Made by a program: the position numbers and the translations under genes
Part shown: one piece after another, positions 29,147-39,129 of the stretch
How the letters are laid out: each line of letters begins with the position of its first letter
Numbering within the stretch: the stretch's first letter is position 1
DNA from: CALKJU01 sp035326425
GTDB lineage: Bacteria; Pseudomonadota; Alphaproteobacteria; Geminicoccales; Geminicoccaceae
Length of the DNA: 64,000 nt
Assembly: GCA_035326425.1 (NCBI GenBank)
Contig: DAOLFG010000012.1
Coordinates: 40,024-104,023, forward strand
Direction of reading: 5' to 3'
The notes under the pieces: model-generated
The model's database searches: none
The model's input: only the letters and a program-made list of their open reading frames with translations
What the model was told of the DNA's origin: nothing

Positions 29147-32011
29147 TTGAACGCAGATCCGCCCATCGAGCTGTCGGTGCCTGTGGGCGACGAGCTGAAG
29201 ACCACCACCTGCTACATGTGCGCCTGCCGCTGCGGCATCCAGGTGCATCTGCGCGACGGCGGCATCCGCTTCATCGAGGGCAACCGCCGCCACCCGGTCA
29301 ACCGCGGCGTGATCTGCGGCAAGGGCTCGGCCGGCATCATGCAGCAGCACTCGCCGGCGAGGCTGCGCAAGCCGCTCCTGCGCATCGGCGAGCGCGGCTC
29401 GGGGCAGTTCAAGGAGATCGAGTGGGAGGAGGCGCTGGGCCTCGCCACCGACTGGCTGCGGCCGCTGCGTGAGACCGATCCGCGAAAGCTCGCCTTCTTC
29501 ACCGGCCGCGACCAGAGCCAGGCCTTCACCGGCTTCTGGGCCGCCCAGTTCGGCACCTGCAACTACGCCGCCCACGGCGGCTTCTGCTCGGTCAACATGG
29601 CGGCCGGCGGCATGTACACCCTGGGCGGATCGTTCTGGGAGTTCGGCGAGCCGGACTGGGAGCGCTGCCGCTATCTCCTGATGTTCGGCGTCGCCGAGGA
29701 CCACGACAGCAACCCGATCAAGCTCGGCCTGTCGAGGATCAAGGAACGCGGCGCCAAGTTCGTCTCGGTCAATCCGGTGCGCACCGGCTACTCGGCGATC
29801 GCCGACGAGTGGCTGGGCATCACCCCCGGCACCGACGGCCTGTTCGTCCTGGCGCTGGTCCACGAGCTGCTGCGCGCCGGCCGGGTCGATGTCGGCTACC
29901 TGCAGCGCTGGACCAATGCCGGCTGGCTGGTGATCGAGGACCCGGGTGCGGCCGACGACGGCCTGTTCGCCCGCGACGGCGACGGCAGGGTGCTGGTGCG
30001 CGACGCCGCCGACGGCCGGCTGAAGCCGGCCCTTTCCGGCGAGATCCTGCCAGTGCTCAAGGGCGAGGCCGTGCTGGCCGACGGCCGCAGGGCGCGGCCG
30101 GTCTTCGAGATCCTGGCGCGGCGCTATCTCGCGACCGAGCATGCGCCGGATGCTGTGGCCGAGCGCTGCGGCATCCCGGCCGCCACCATCCGCCGCGTCG
30201 CCGCCGAGCTGGCGGCCAACGCCTTCGACGATGCGCCGGAGCTGGAGCAGCCCTGGACCGACTGGACCGGACGGCGGCACCAGCGCATCGCCAGCCGGCC
30301 GGTGGCGATGCACGCCATGCGCGGCATCGCCGCCCACGCCAACGGCTTCCACACCTGCCGGGCGCTGCACCTGCTGCAGATCCTGCTGGGATCCATCGAT
30401 GTGCCGGGCGGCTGGCGCTACAAGGTGCCGTTCCCGCGCACCATCCCGCCGGCACCCAAGCCCGCCGGCAAGCCGGAGCAGATGGCGCCCGGCCGGCCGC
30501 TCGCCGGCATGCCCTTGGGCTATCCGCACGGGCCGGACGACCTGCTGGTCGAGGCCGACGGCAGCCCGCGGCGCATCGACAAGGCGTTCTCCTGGGAGGC
30601 GCCGCTCGCCATCCACGGCATGATGCACACCGTCATCGGCAATGCCTGGCGGGGCGATCCCTACCCGATCGGCGTGCTGTTCATGTTCATGGCCAACATG
30701 GCCTGGAACTCGGCCATGGACACGGCCGAGACCATCCGCATGCTGACCGACCGCGACCCGGCGACCGGCGAGTACCGCATCCCCAAGATCATCTACGCCG
30801 ACGCCTATCTCTCCGAGACCGTCGCCTATTCGGACCTCGTGCTGCCCGACACCACCTATCTTGAGCGCTGGGACGCCATCTCGCTGCTCGACCGGCCGAT
30901 CGGCTCGCCCGAGGCCGTGCAGGACGCCATCCGCCAGCCGGTGGTGGCGCCCGACCGCGACGTCCGGCCGTTCCAGGACGTGCTGCTCGAGCTCGGCCAC
31001 CGCCTGGGCCTGCCGGCCTTCACCGCGCCCGACGGCGGCCCGCGCTTCCCCGGCGGCTATGCCGACTACATCGTCAACCACGAGCGCAAGCCCGGCATCG
31101 GCTCGCTGGCCGGCTGGCGCGGTGCCGACGGCTCGCGGGTCGGCAAGGGGCCGGCCAATCCCGGCCAGCTCGACGCCTACATCGCCAATGGCTGCTTCTT
31201 CTCGCACGAGCTGCCGCACGAGCAGCACTGGATGAAGCACGTCAACCGCGACTATCTGCAGACCGCCAGGGAGATGGGCTTCATCGACGAGGTGGCGCCC
31301 GTCCACCTTCAGCTCTACAGCGAGCCGCTGCAGAAGTTCCGCCTGGCGGCGCGCGGCCATGGCAGGACGCGGCCGCCGGAGCTGCACCGCGAGCGCATCG
31401 AGCGCTATTTCGATCCGCTGCCCTTCTGGCACCCGGCCGTCGACACCGCCTCGGCCGAGGCGTTCCCGCTGCAGGCCATCACCCAGCGGCCGATGGCGAT
31501 GTACCACAGCTGGGGCTCGCAGAACGCCTGGCTGCGGCAGATCCATGCCGACAACCGGCTCTACATGCACCGCGACACCGCGGCGGCGCTCGGCATCGTC
31601 GACGACGGCTGGGCCTGGATCACCAGCCGCCACGGCAGGGTCAAGGCGCAGGTCCGCCTGATGGCGGGCGTGGCGCCGGGCACCGTGTGGACCTGGAACG
31701 CCATCGGCAAGCGCCGCGGCGCCTGGGCGCTCGATCCCGAGGCACCCGAGGCGACGCGCGGCTTTCTGCTCAACCACCTGATCGACGAGCTGCTGCCGCC
31801 CGGCGTAGCCGGCCACCGCTACGCCAATGCCGATCCCGTCACCGGCCAGGCCGCCTGGTACGACCTGCGCGTCCGCGTCGAGCCCGCCGCCGAGGGCGAG
31901 GCGCTGAGCGAGCCGTCCTGGCCGGTGCTGCCCCGCCCGCCGGGCATCGGCGCCCCGCCGGCCGAGCTGCGCTACGGCGAGGATTTCCGCCCGGGCGACG
32001 CCGCCGCATGA
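29147..32011 (+). CDS. soeA: Sulfite dehydrogenase (SoeABC-type) molybdopterin catalytic subunit
   Basis: A 954-residue molybdopterin-guanine-dinucleotide oxidoreductase of the DMSO-reductase family. An N-terminal 4Fe-4S cluster motif C-x2-C-x3-C is present in TTTCYMCACRCGIQVH with a fourth Cys in NRGVICGKGSAGI. There is no twin-arginine signal, so the enzyme stays in the cytoplasm, which distinguishes SoeA from periplasmic Psr and Dms enzymes. The following genes supply a four-cluster iron-sulfur protein and a DmsC-like anchor, the SoeABC arrangement that oxidises sulfite to sulfate and passes electrons to quinone. No ATG is available; the TTG at 29147 has GGGAG (29134-29138) upstream. Polysulfide or other oxyanion chemistry is the main alternative. 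Confidence 0.8.
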   Translation: MNADPPIELSVPVGDELKTTTCYMCACRCGIQVHLRDGGIRFIEGNRRHPVNRGVICGKGSAGIMQQHSPARLRKPLLRIGERGSGQFKEIEWEEALGLATDWLRPLRETDPRKLAFFTGRDQSQAFTGFWAAQFGTCNYAAHGGFCSVNMAAGGMYTLGGSFWEFGEPDWERCRYLLMFGVAEDHDSNPIKLGLSRIKERGAKFVSVNPVRTGYSAIADEWLGITPGTDGLFVLALVHELLRAGRVDVGYLQRWTNAGWLVIEDPGAADDGLFARDGDGRVLVRDAADGRLKPALSGEILPVLKGEAVLADGRRARPVFEILARRYLATEHAPDAVAERCGIPAATIRRVAAELAANAFDDAPELEQPWTDWTGRRHQRIASRPVAMHAMRGIAAHANGFHTCRALHLLQILLGSIDVPGGWRYKVPFPRTIPPAPKPAGKPEQMAPGRPLAGMPLGYPHGPDDLLVEADGSPRRIDKAFSWEAPLAIHGMMHTVIGNAWRGDPYPIGVLFMFMANMAWNSAMDTAETIRMLTDRDPATGEYRIPKIIYADAYLSETVAYSDLVLPDTTYLERWDAISLLDRPIGSPEAVQDAIRQPVVAPDRDVRPFQDVLLELGHRLGLPAFTAPDGGPRFPGGYADYIVNHERKPGIGSLAGWRGADGSRVGKGPANPGQLDAYIANGCFFSHELPHEQHWMKHVNRDYLQTAREMGFIDEVAPVHLQLYSEPLQKFRLAARGHGRTRPPELHRERIERYFDPLPFWHPAVDTASAEAFPLQAITQRPMAMYHSWGSQNAWLRQIHADNRLYMHRDTAAALGIVDDGWAWITSRHGRVKAQVRLMAGVAPGTVWTWNAIGKRRGAWALDPEAPEATRGFLLNHLIDELLPPGVAGHRYANADPVTGQAAWYDLRVRVEPAAEGEALSEPSWPVLPRPPGIGAPPAELRYGEDFRPGDAAA

Positions 32012-32754
32012 CCTCGCTGCCCGCGACCCCGAGCCCGCGCCGCCTCGGCCTCGTCATCGACCTCGACACCTGCGTCGGCTGCCAAGCCTGCGTCACCGGC
32101 TGCAAGGAGTGGAACACCGGCGGCTACCCTGCACCCCTGTCGGACATCGAGCCCTATGGCGCCGAGCCGCGCGGCGCCTGGCTCAACCGCGTCCACGGCT
32201 TCGAGGTCGAGCCCGAGGCCGGCGGCTGCGGCTCGGGCCGCACCGTGCATTTCCCGCGCTCCTGCCTGCACTGCGAGAACGCCGCCTGTGTCACCGTCTG
32301 CCCCACCGGCGCCTCCTACAAGCGCGCCGAGGACGGCATCGTGCTGGTGGACGAGAGCAAATGCATCGGCTGCGGCCTGTGCGCCTGGGCCTGCCCCTAC
32401 GGCGCCCGCGAGCTCGACCCGCTGGCCGGTGTCATGAAGAAATGCACGCTGTGCATCGACCGCATCTACAACGAGGCGCTGCCGGAGGAGGACCGCGAGC
32501 CGGCCTGCGTGCGCGCCTGCCCGACCCGCGCCCGGCATTTCGGCGACCTCGCCGATCCCGGGAGCGACGTCTCGCGGCTGGTGGCGGCGCGCGGCGGCTT
32601 CGACCTCATGCCCGAGACCGGCTATCGCCCCACCAACAAGTATCTGCCGCCGCGGCCGAGCCGCGACGCCGCCGGCGAGCCGGCCACGGCGCTGCCCGAC
32701 GCGCCGTCCGCCGGCGGCTTCCTCGGCTGGCTCGACCGTGTGCTGGGCGGCTGA
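32008..32754 (+). CDS. soeB: SoeB-like iron-sulfur electron-transfer subunit
   Basis: A 248-residue ferredoxin-like protein that carries electrons from the molybdenum subunit to the membrane anchor. Four cysteine groups for four [4Fe-4S] clusters are visible: DTCVGCQACVTGCKEW, SCLHCENAACVTVCPTG, KCIGCGLCAWACPYGA and KKCTLCIDRI with PACVRACPT. This is the DmsB/PsrB/SoeB pattern. The C-terminal 50 residues are Pro/Ala-rich. The ATG overlaps the stop of the catalytic-subunit gene (ATGA at 32008-32011), which indicates coupled translation within one operon. Confidence 0.87.
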   Translation: MTSLPATPSPRRLGLVIDLDTCVGCQACVTGCKEWNTGGYPAPLSDIEPYGAEPRGAWLNRVHGFEVEPEAGGCGSGRTVHFPRSCLHCENAACVTVCPTGASYKRAEDGIVLVDESKCIGCGLCAWACPYGARELDPLAGVMKKCTLCIDRIYNEALPEEDREPACVRACPTRARHFGDLADPGSDVSRLVAARGGFDLMPETGYRPTNKYLPPRPSRDAAGEPATALPDAPSAGGFLGWLDRVLGG

Positions 32755-32762
32755 CCGCGACG

Positions 32763-33692
32763 ATGCATCCGGCACCGTCGATCGTCGTCTTCACCGTCCT
32801 GTCCGGCGCCGGCTACGGCCTGCTGGCGCTGCTGGGCCTGGGCGCCCTGCTGGATGCCATGCCGGCCGCCCCCGCCACCGGCCTCGCCGGCCTCGGCCTC
32901 GGCCTCGCGCTCGCCACGGCCGGCCTCGTCTCCTCGACCTTCCACCTCGGCCATCCCGAGCGCGCCTGGCGGGCGCTCAGCCAATGGCGCTCGTCCTGGC
33001 TGTCGCGCGAGGGCGTGGCAGCACTCGCCACCTTCCTGCCGGCGGCGATGCTGGGCTGGCAGTGGCTGCGTGGCGGCGGGCCGGGCGCGCTCGCCGGCCT
33101 GCTGCTGGCGGCCTGCGCCGTCGCCACCGTCCTCTGCACCGCCATGATCTACGCCTCGCTGAAGCCGATCGCCCGCTGGCACTCGCCCTGGGTGCCGGCC
33201 TGCTATCTCGGCTTCGCGGCGCTCACCGGCGCGGCGGGCCTGTGGCTGGTGCTGGCCGCGACCTCGGCCCCCGGCAGGCTGCCGCCGCTGCTGGTGCTGC
33301 TGGCGGCGATCCTGGCCTGGGGCCTGAAGCTGCGCTACTGGCGGGTCACCGACGACGGCACCCAGGCCGATGCCGGCACCGCCACCGGCCTGGGCGGCCA
33401 GGGCCGCGTGCGGCTGGTCGAGCCACCGCATGTCGGCCGCAACTACATCCTGCGCGAGATGGGCTTCCAGGTCGCCCGCAGGCACGCTGCCAGGCTGCGC
33501 CGGCTGGCGCTGCTGCTGGGCGGCGCGCTGCCGGCGCTGGCCGGCCTGCTTGGCTTGCTCGTCGACGCCTCGGCGCTGCTGCCGCTGCTGGCGCTCGCCG
33601 CGGCACTGGTGGGGACGCTGGCCGAGCGCTGGCTGTTCTTCGCCGAGGCCCGGCACACCGTCATGCTGTATTACGGGGCCGAGCGGGCGTGA
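32763..33692 (+). CDS. soeC: SoeC/DmsC-like membrane anchor subunit
   Basis: A 309-residue integral membrane protein with about eight transmembrane helices, of the DmsC family, which anchors the iron-sulfur and molybdenum subunits and exchanges electrons with the quinone pool. Family features are the early helix SIVVFTVLSGAGYGLLAL, the loop STFHLGHPERAWRALSQW and the conserved SSWLSREG. It starts 8 bases after the iron-sulfur subunit gene. Its last 32 bases overlap the 3' end of the convergent GH94 gene, an unusually long convergent overlap that may produce antisense pairing of the transcript ends. Confidence 0.85.
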   Translation: MHPAPSIVVFTVLSGAGYGLLALLGLGALLDAMPAAPATGLAGLGLGLALATAGLVSSTFHLGHPERAWRALSQWRSSWLSREGVAALATFLPAAMLGWQWLRGGGPGALAGLLLAACAVATVLCTAMIYASLKPIARWHSPWVPACYLGFAALTGAAGLWLVLAATSAPGRLPPLLVLLAAILAWGLKLRYWRVTDDGTQADAGTATGLGGQGRVRLVEPPHVGRNYILREMGFQVARRHAARLRRLALLLGGALPALAGLLGLLVDASALLPLLALAAALVGTLAERWLFFAEARHTVMLYYGAERA

Positions 33693-36600
33693 CGTCCCTG
33701 CCCCGGTGCAGCAGCCGGCGCACCTCCAGCGCCCCCTTGGGGGCCAGCAGGTCGTCCGGCACCGCCAGCCTGCCGTTCTCGACCTCGATGCCGAGCACGG
33801 CGTGGGCCGCCACCAGCATCCGGCCGGCCGAGCCGGTGTACCAGCTCCAGCCGCCGCGGCCCTCGTAGCCGGGGCCGAAATAGATGTCGGCCGGCTGCTG
33901 GTGCGGCGGCAGGCCGTAGCGGTCGGTGCCGCCGTCGTGATAGCGGTCGACCGGCGAGATCCTGCCCCACACCTCGATGGCGCGGTCGCGATGCCGCGCC
34001 GCCAGGGCATGGTCGCCCGCGGCCGCGGCGCGTTGCGACAGCTCGACGAAGGCGTCGACCAGCCAGGAGGCGCCGTGGGTGTACTGGCCGCCGTTCTCGC
34101 GCACACCGGGCGGATAGTCGGCGATGCGGCCCGGATAGGGCTCGGAGTCCTCGCCGAACGCCGGCTCGACCAGCTGGATCAGGTTCGACCGCTCCAGCCG
34201 CTGCAGCGCCGCGTCCAGGGCATGCAGCGCCTGCTCGGGCTCGACCGCACCCGACAGTGCCGCCCAGGCCGGCATCAGCGCGTCCCAGATCGCCAGCTCG
34301 CTGCCGTCGTCCATGGTGGCGCGCAGGAAGCGGTCGCCGCGCCACATTTTCGCCAGCGCCGAGCGCAGGCTGCTGGCCTCGGCGTCCCAGCGCGTCGCCG
34401 AATCGGGATCGCGCTTCTCGGCCAGCGGCACGAAGTCGGCCAGGATGCCGTAGAGGAAGAAGCCGACCCAGACGCTCTCGCCGCGGCCTTCCCGCCCGAC
34501 GAGGTCGAAGCCGTCGTTCCAGTCGCCCGCCCCCATCAGCGGGATGCCGTGGGTGCCGCGCTTGTCGAGCGCCAGCTCGATGGCACGCCGGCAATGCTCG
34601 TAGACCGTGGCGTCCTCGCGCGACGGCCGCGGCGAGATCAGCAGGCCGTCGCGGCCGGGCGGGATGGCCTCGCCCTCGAGGAAGGCGGTGCGCTCGTCGA
34701 GGATGGCGGCATCGCCGGTGGCGCGGATGTAGCGCGCCACGACATGCGGCAGCCACAAATGCGGGTCGGAGGCGTGGGTGCGCTCGCCGCGGCCGGTCCT
34801 GCCCTGCCAGGAGACGTGCCACCATTTCAGCACGTCGCCGCCGACGAACTGCTGGCCGGCGTGCAGCAGGATCTGCTGGCGCGCCAGCTCCGGCCATGTC
34901 GGCAGGAAGGCCATGACGTCCTGCAGCTGGTCGCGGAAGCCGAAGGCGCCGCTGCGCTGGCTCGGCCCGGCGCGGCCCCACAGCCGTGACGTCAGCGCCT
35001 GGTAGGGCAGCCAGTCGTTCACCAGCCGGTCGAAGGCCGGGAAGTTGGTCTCGACCCGCAGCACCGACAGCCGCTCCTCCCACCAGGCCCTGGCCTCCTC
35101 GATGGCGCGCAGGGCGGCCGGCGGGTCGCGGTAGGCCTCGGCCAGCTCGACCGAGCCGAAGCGCGTCGGCGTCTGGCCGATGACGAAGCTGACCAGCGCC
35201 TCGCCGCCGGGCTCGACCTCGAGGCTGCCGGCGAGTGCGGCGCAGCGCAGGCCGTCGTCGCGCCGGCCGGCGTCGGGGCCGCCGAACTGCACGAAGCAGG
35301 GATCGGAGAGGTCGCGCAGGTCGCCGCCGATGAAGCGCGACCGCATGGTCTCGTAGGCCTCGCAGTGCAGGCTCATCGCCAGGAACGCCCAGCCGCGGCG
35401 GAAATCGTTGCCGTGGCTGGCGAACAGCAGGGTCGAGCTCACCGGCTCGGGCGAGACCTCGATGCCGGTCCAGCGGGTGTCCTGCGGCAGCTCGGCCAGT
35501 GCCACCTGCGCATAGGGCACCACGCGCAGCCGCTTCCTGTCCTCGCCCAGGTTGCGGATGCGCAGCACCCGCACCTCGGCCGGCTTGTCCATCACCACGG
35601 CCGAGGTCAGCTCGAGCTCGAGGCTGCCACGGCTCATGCGGTAGACCACGCAGCCCCGGCCGAACACCACGTCGTAGCGCGCGTCCGGCCGGCGGTACGG
35701 GACGAAGGTCGGGCACTCGATCTCGCCGCTGTCGAGGTCGGCGACATAGACCAGCTGCGAGGGGATCTGGCTCGGCAGGGCGTCGAGGCCCGAGGGCGTC
35801 AGGCCGTTCTGCTGGGCGTTGCCGGCGAAGGAGAACATCTCGCCGTCATTGCCGACGATGGCGCCGTGGCCGAGCGGGCTCGCCATGACGTGGAACCACG
35901 GCCGGCCGGTGTGCGGCGTCAGCGCCAGCTCGGTGCCGTCCTCGCCGAAGACGAAGCCGGGCTCGGCGGCGATGGGCTTCCTCGGCTCCACCAGCTCGCG
36001 CCGGCGGGCCAGCACGTCCTTCAGCTCCGATGCCGGCGGCATCTTCCTGCCGGTGATCGAGGCGATCCAGCGGGCGGCGTCGTCGGTGCCGGGCGCCAGG
36101 CCGTCGACGAACAGCACCTCGACCTCGCCCGCCGCCGGCAGCTCGACGCCGACACGCAGCGCCGCCACGGGATCGAAGGCGTAGAGCAGACCCTCGTCGG
36201 CCGGGTCGCGCAGCCGGTGGGTGCGCAGCGCCAGCGGATCGCGCAGCGTGCCGTCGCCGATGAAGCAGGGCCGCGAATCCTCGTAGCCCAAGAGCTCGAC
36301 GCCGTCGCCGGTGCGCACGGCGTGGAACGCCACCTCGTGCGACATGCGCTGGCGGCTGAGATGGTTCTCGGCGTCGCGCAGCAGGCGGTTCTGCGCCAGC
36401 ACGGCACCGAGGCCGCGCACGAACCAGGTGCCGACATGCATGCCGTTGTAGGCCGGTGCCCGCTGGTAGGCACCGGCGGCGTGCATGGCCAGCTCCTGGT
36501 AGCTGGTCAGCTCGATCCGCCGCGTCCTGGCCTCGAGGTTGCGCAGCCGCAGCCGCCAGATCTCCACCGGCCGCGCGTCGCCGACCTCGACCGTGGCGAC

Positions 36601-39111
36601 GGCGCGGATGCCGGCCACGGTGTTGACGATGCGCAGGCTGGTGGGACTGGTCTGCGACACCTCGTAGTCGGGGCCGGCGACGCGCAGCGGCTGCTGGCCC
36701 AGCGACCAGGGCCGGTTGTCGGCCTCGCGGAAGTAGAACAGCTTGCCGCGCAGCGACACCGGGTCGTCCGGCCGGCGGCTGAGGTCGATCTCGAAGTCGG
36801 GCCGCGCCCAGCTCAGCGCCCGCGAATAGCCGCGGCCGTCGCGATGCAGCTCGACGGTGTAGACGCCGTTGGCGACCGACAGCGGGCCGGGCGGCCGCAG
36901 CGTCGCCGGCCGGCGCTGGTGGTGGCGCCAGACATAGGCGCCGATCGGCAGCGTCAGCGCCGCGGCGATGCCGTAGCCGACCAGCAGCGTCGACACCGCC
37001 GGCAGCAGTGGCTGGCCGCCGGACGCCACGCGCTCGGCACCGGTCCACACCTGGTCCCATTCGGCGCCGCGCGGGATGTAGAACGGGATCAGCAAGGGCG
37101 CCCAGGTGGCGAAGCGGCGGATGCCCTCGGGAATGCCGCGGCTGCGGCTGGAATGGCCGAGCCAGCGGCCGAGCCGCTCGTCCAGCCGATCGCCGCCGAC
37201 GAAGGACAGGTTCACCAGGGTGGCGACGCGCAGGCCCATGTGGTCGAACCAGATCAGCACCCGCAGCCAGTCGTAGGCGAGCAGGCCCAGGAAGACCTCG
37301 AGGCTCCACAGCCGGAACAGCTCGGGCGAGAGGCTCCAGCTCTGTGCCACCGCCACGGCGGTGCGGATGGCGCCGTCCTGGTTGTACCAGGTCGGGTCGG
37401 GCGCCATCTTCAGGAAGGAGTAGATGATCGGCGCCATCCACAGGCCCCAGCGCAGCACGCGGATCGCCTGCTCGACGAGGCCGGTCACACCGTCGGCGCT
37501 GAACAGGTTGCGCAACGGATCGAGCCGGCGCTCGAACAGGGCGGTCAGCAGCACGAGGTTGACGCTGAACAGCGGTGCAGCCAGCGACCAGTTGATGACG
37601 CCCGACAGCGACTCCCCGAACAGCAGTCGGGCGCCGCCGGTGGTGGCGCCGATGTCGATCGAGCCCCATTTGCTGAACAATGGATAGATGACGTAGGCCT
37701 GGGCCGGCTGGGCGACGGTGCCGTAGGCCATCAGCTTCTGGCCGATCACCGCGAGCTGGCCGGCATCGAGATACCAGGCGAGCGCCCCGCCGACGATGCC
37801 GCCGAGGCCGGCGCCCAGGGCATAGACCCGCCAGTCCTGCAGCCGGTGGCGCACGCCCTGCCGGATCGTCCAGACGTCGCGCGCGAGGTCGGTTCCGGCA
37901 TAGCCGGCGGCACCGATCAGCAGGCCGACGAGGAAGCGCGTTTCGGGTGCGGCGTGCGGCAGGCCGTAGCCCAGGGCCCAGCCGACACCCACGCCCAGGA
38001 TGACGCCGCTGACATAGGACCAGGGATTGCTGCCGTGGGCGCGCAGCCGGTCGAAGAACGGCGCGCTGCCGTCGAAGCTCTCCATGATGGTGCGCATCAG
38101 CGGGAACAGCACCGCACCCAGGAGGGCGCCGACCGGGATCGGCAGGGTCGCGGCCAACCACATCGCCGAGGGCAGGCCGGCGACGACGACCGCGACCTGG
38201 ACCAGCGCCATGAACACGCCGGCATAGATCGCACCCTTGACCGCACCCGAGCGCCAGTGGCGGCTGCCGATCCGCCAGCTCGGCCGGCGGTTGCGGAAGG
38301 CGTCGAGCAGCACGCCGGTGACGAGGAAGGTTTGGCCCCACAGGCCGGCGAAGGCGAAGGCCGTGGCGGCCACCGCGATCGGGCGGGCGAGCCAGCCGCC
38401 GCCGGTCGAGCCGAAATCGGCGATCTGCGGCGTGGTGGCGGCCAGCACGGCGCAACCCAGGATCAGCGCGTGCATGCGCCATTCCTTGAGCCAGCGCCGG
38501 TCCATGACGTAGCCGATGCCGACCACCAGCACCTCGGTGAACAGCAGCAGCACCGCCGCCCGGCCGATGATGCGCCACAGCTCGAAGCCGATGTCGGCCT
38601 TGAGCACCAGCCTCCAGCCCAGCTCCTCGATGCGCGGCGTCGACCCCAGCAGCAGCAGCTGGTTGAACAGCAGGGGCAGCAGGAACAGGAAGATGCCGCC
38701 GCGATGCCAGATGTGCTCGCGCCAGCGCGCCATGCCCCAGATCACGGCGCCGATGTAGACGCCGCAGGCGGCGAGCCCGCCCAGCGGCGTCAGGCGCAGC
38801 AGCTCGTACCAGACATAGGGCACGCCCCACAGCCGCGCCGTCTGGTCGACCATGGCGGCGAGCAGGCCGACGACGATCCCGTCCTGCACCAGGTGCGCGA
38901 CGCTCGGCAGCCGGCCGGTGAGGATCCGGCTCCACATCGCGACGGCGGCCACCGCGGCGGCGCCGGCCAGGACGCCCATGAGCGGGCCGCCGCCGTGGAA
39001 GGCGGCGAGCAGGACCGCCAGGAAGGCCAGCGTCCCGAGAAGGACCGTCGCCAGGGAGGCGGGTTCGTTGGCGCGGCCGGGAGCGGCCGCCGATGCGAGC
39101 GATGCGGACAC
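33661..39111 (-). CDS. Polytopic membrane protein fused to GH94 phosphorylase-like domains (NdvB-related)
   Basis: A 1,816-residue protein. Residues 1-740 hold roughly 16-18 hydrophobic helices. From about 740 there are two beta-sandwich repeats of the GH94/GT36 type (SVANGVYTVELHRDGRGYS; second copy near VVYRMSRGSLELELTSAVV), then an (alpha/alpha)6 catalytic barrel with FGFRDQLQDVMAF (about 1390) and the GDWNDGFD motif (about 1527) whose Asp is the general acid of GH94 phosphorylases. The C-terminal half resembles the chain-length-controlling end of cyclic beta-1,2-glucan synthase NdvB, but I see no GT84 synthase domain and the protein is about 1,000 residues shorter. Function is therefore open: a membrane-coupled beta-glucan phosphorylase is one possibility. 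The start at GTG 39111 is uncertain. Confidence 0.8.
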   Translation of the reverse strand: MSASLASAAAPGRANEPASLATVLLGTLAFLAVLLAAFHGGGPLMGVLAGAAAVAAVAMWSRILTGRLPSVAHLVQDGIVVGLLAAMVDQTARLWGVPYVWYELLRLTPLGGLAACGVYIGAVIWGMARWREHIWHRGGIFLFLLPLLFNQLLLLGSTPRIEELGWRLVLKADIGFELWRIIGRAAVLLLFTEVLVVGIGYVMDRRWLKEWRMHALILGCAVLAATTPQIADFGSTGGGWLARPIAVAATAFAFAGLWGQTFLVTGVLLDAFRNRRPSWRIGSRHWRSGAVKGAIYAGVFMALVQVAVVVAGLPSAMWLAATLPIPVGALLGAVLFPLMRTIMESFDGSAPFFDRLRAHGSNPWSYVSGVILGVGVGWALGYGLPHAAPETRFLVGLLIGAAGYAGTDLARDVWTIRQGVRHRLQDWRVYALGAGLGGIVGGALAWYLDAGQLAVIGQKLMAYGTVAQPAQAYVIYPLFSKWGSIDIGATTGGARLLFGESLSGVINWSLAAPLFSVNLVLLTALFERRLDPLRNLFSADGVTGLVEQAIRVLRWGLWMAPIIYSFLKMAPDPTWYNQDGAIRTAVAVAQSWSLSPELFRLWSLEVFLGLLAYDWLRVLIWFDHMGLRVATLVNLSFVGGDRLDERLGRWLGHSSRSRGIPEGIRRFATWAPLLIPFYIPRGAEWDQVWTGAERVASGGQPLLPAVSTLLVGYGIAAALTLPIGAYVWRHHQRRPATLRPPGPLSVANGVYTVELHRDGRGYSRALSWARPDFEIDLSRRPDDPVSLRGKLFYFREADNRPWSLGQQPLRVAGPDYEVSQTSPTSLRIVNTVAGIRAVATVEVGDARPVEIWRLRLRNLEARTRRIELTSYQELAMHAAGAYQRAPAYNGMHVGTWFVRGLGAVLAQNRLLRDAENHLSRQRMSHEVAFHAVRTGDGVELLGYEDSRPCFIGDGTLRDPLALRTHRLRDPADEGLLYAFDPVAALRVGVELPAAGEVEVLFVDGLAPGTDDAARWIASITGRKMPPASELKDVLARRRELVEPRKPIAAEPGFVFGEDGTELALTPHTGRPWFHVMASPLGHGAIVGNDGEMFSFAGNAQQNGLTPSGLDALPSQIPSQLVYVADLDSGEIECPTFVPYRRPDARYDVVFGRGCVVYRMSRGSLELELTSAVVMDKPAEVRVLRIRNLGEDRKRLRVVPYAQVALAELPQDTRWTGIEVSPEPVSSTLLFASHGNDFRRGWAFLAMSLHCEAYETMRSRFIGGDLRDLSDPCFVQFGGPDAGRRDDGLRCAALAGSLEVEPGGEALVSFVIGQTPTRFGSVELAEAYRDPPAALRAIEEARAWWEERLSVLRVETNFPAFDRLVNDWLPYQALTSRLWGRAGPSQRSGAFGFRDQLQDVMAFLPTWPELARQQILLHAGQQFVGGDVLKWWHVSWQGRTGRGERTHASDPHLWLPHVVARYIRATGDAAILDERTAFLEGEAIPPGRDGLLISPRPSREDATVYEHCRRAIELALDKRGTHGIPLMGAGDWNDGFDLVGREGRGESVWVGFFLYGILADFVPLAEKRDPDSATRWDAEASSLRSALAKMWRGDRFLRATMDDGSELAIWDALMPAWAALSGAVEPEQALHALDAALQRLERSNLIQLVEPAFGEDSEPYPGRIADYPPGVRENGGQYTHGASWLVDAFVELSQRAAAAGDHALAARHRDRAIEVWGRISPVDRYHDGGTDRYGLPPHQQPADIYFGPGYEGRGGWSWYTGSAGRMLVAAHAVLGIEVENGRLAVPDDLLAPKGALEVRRLLHRGRDVTPARPRNTA

Positions 39112-39129
39112 GGAGGTACGGGACGCGGA

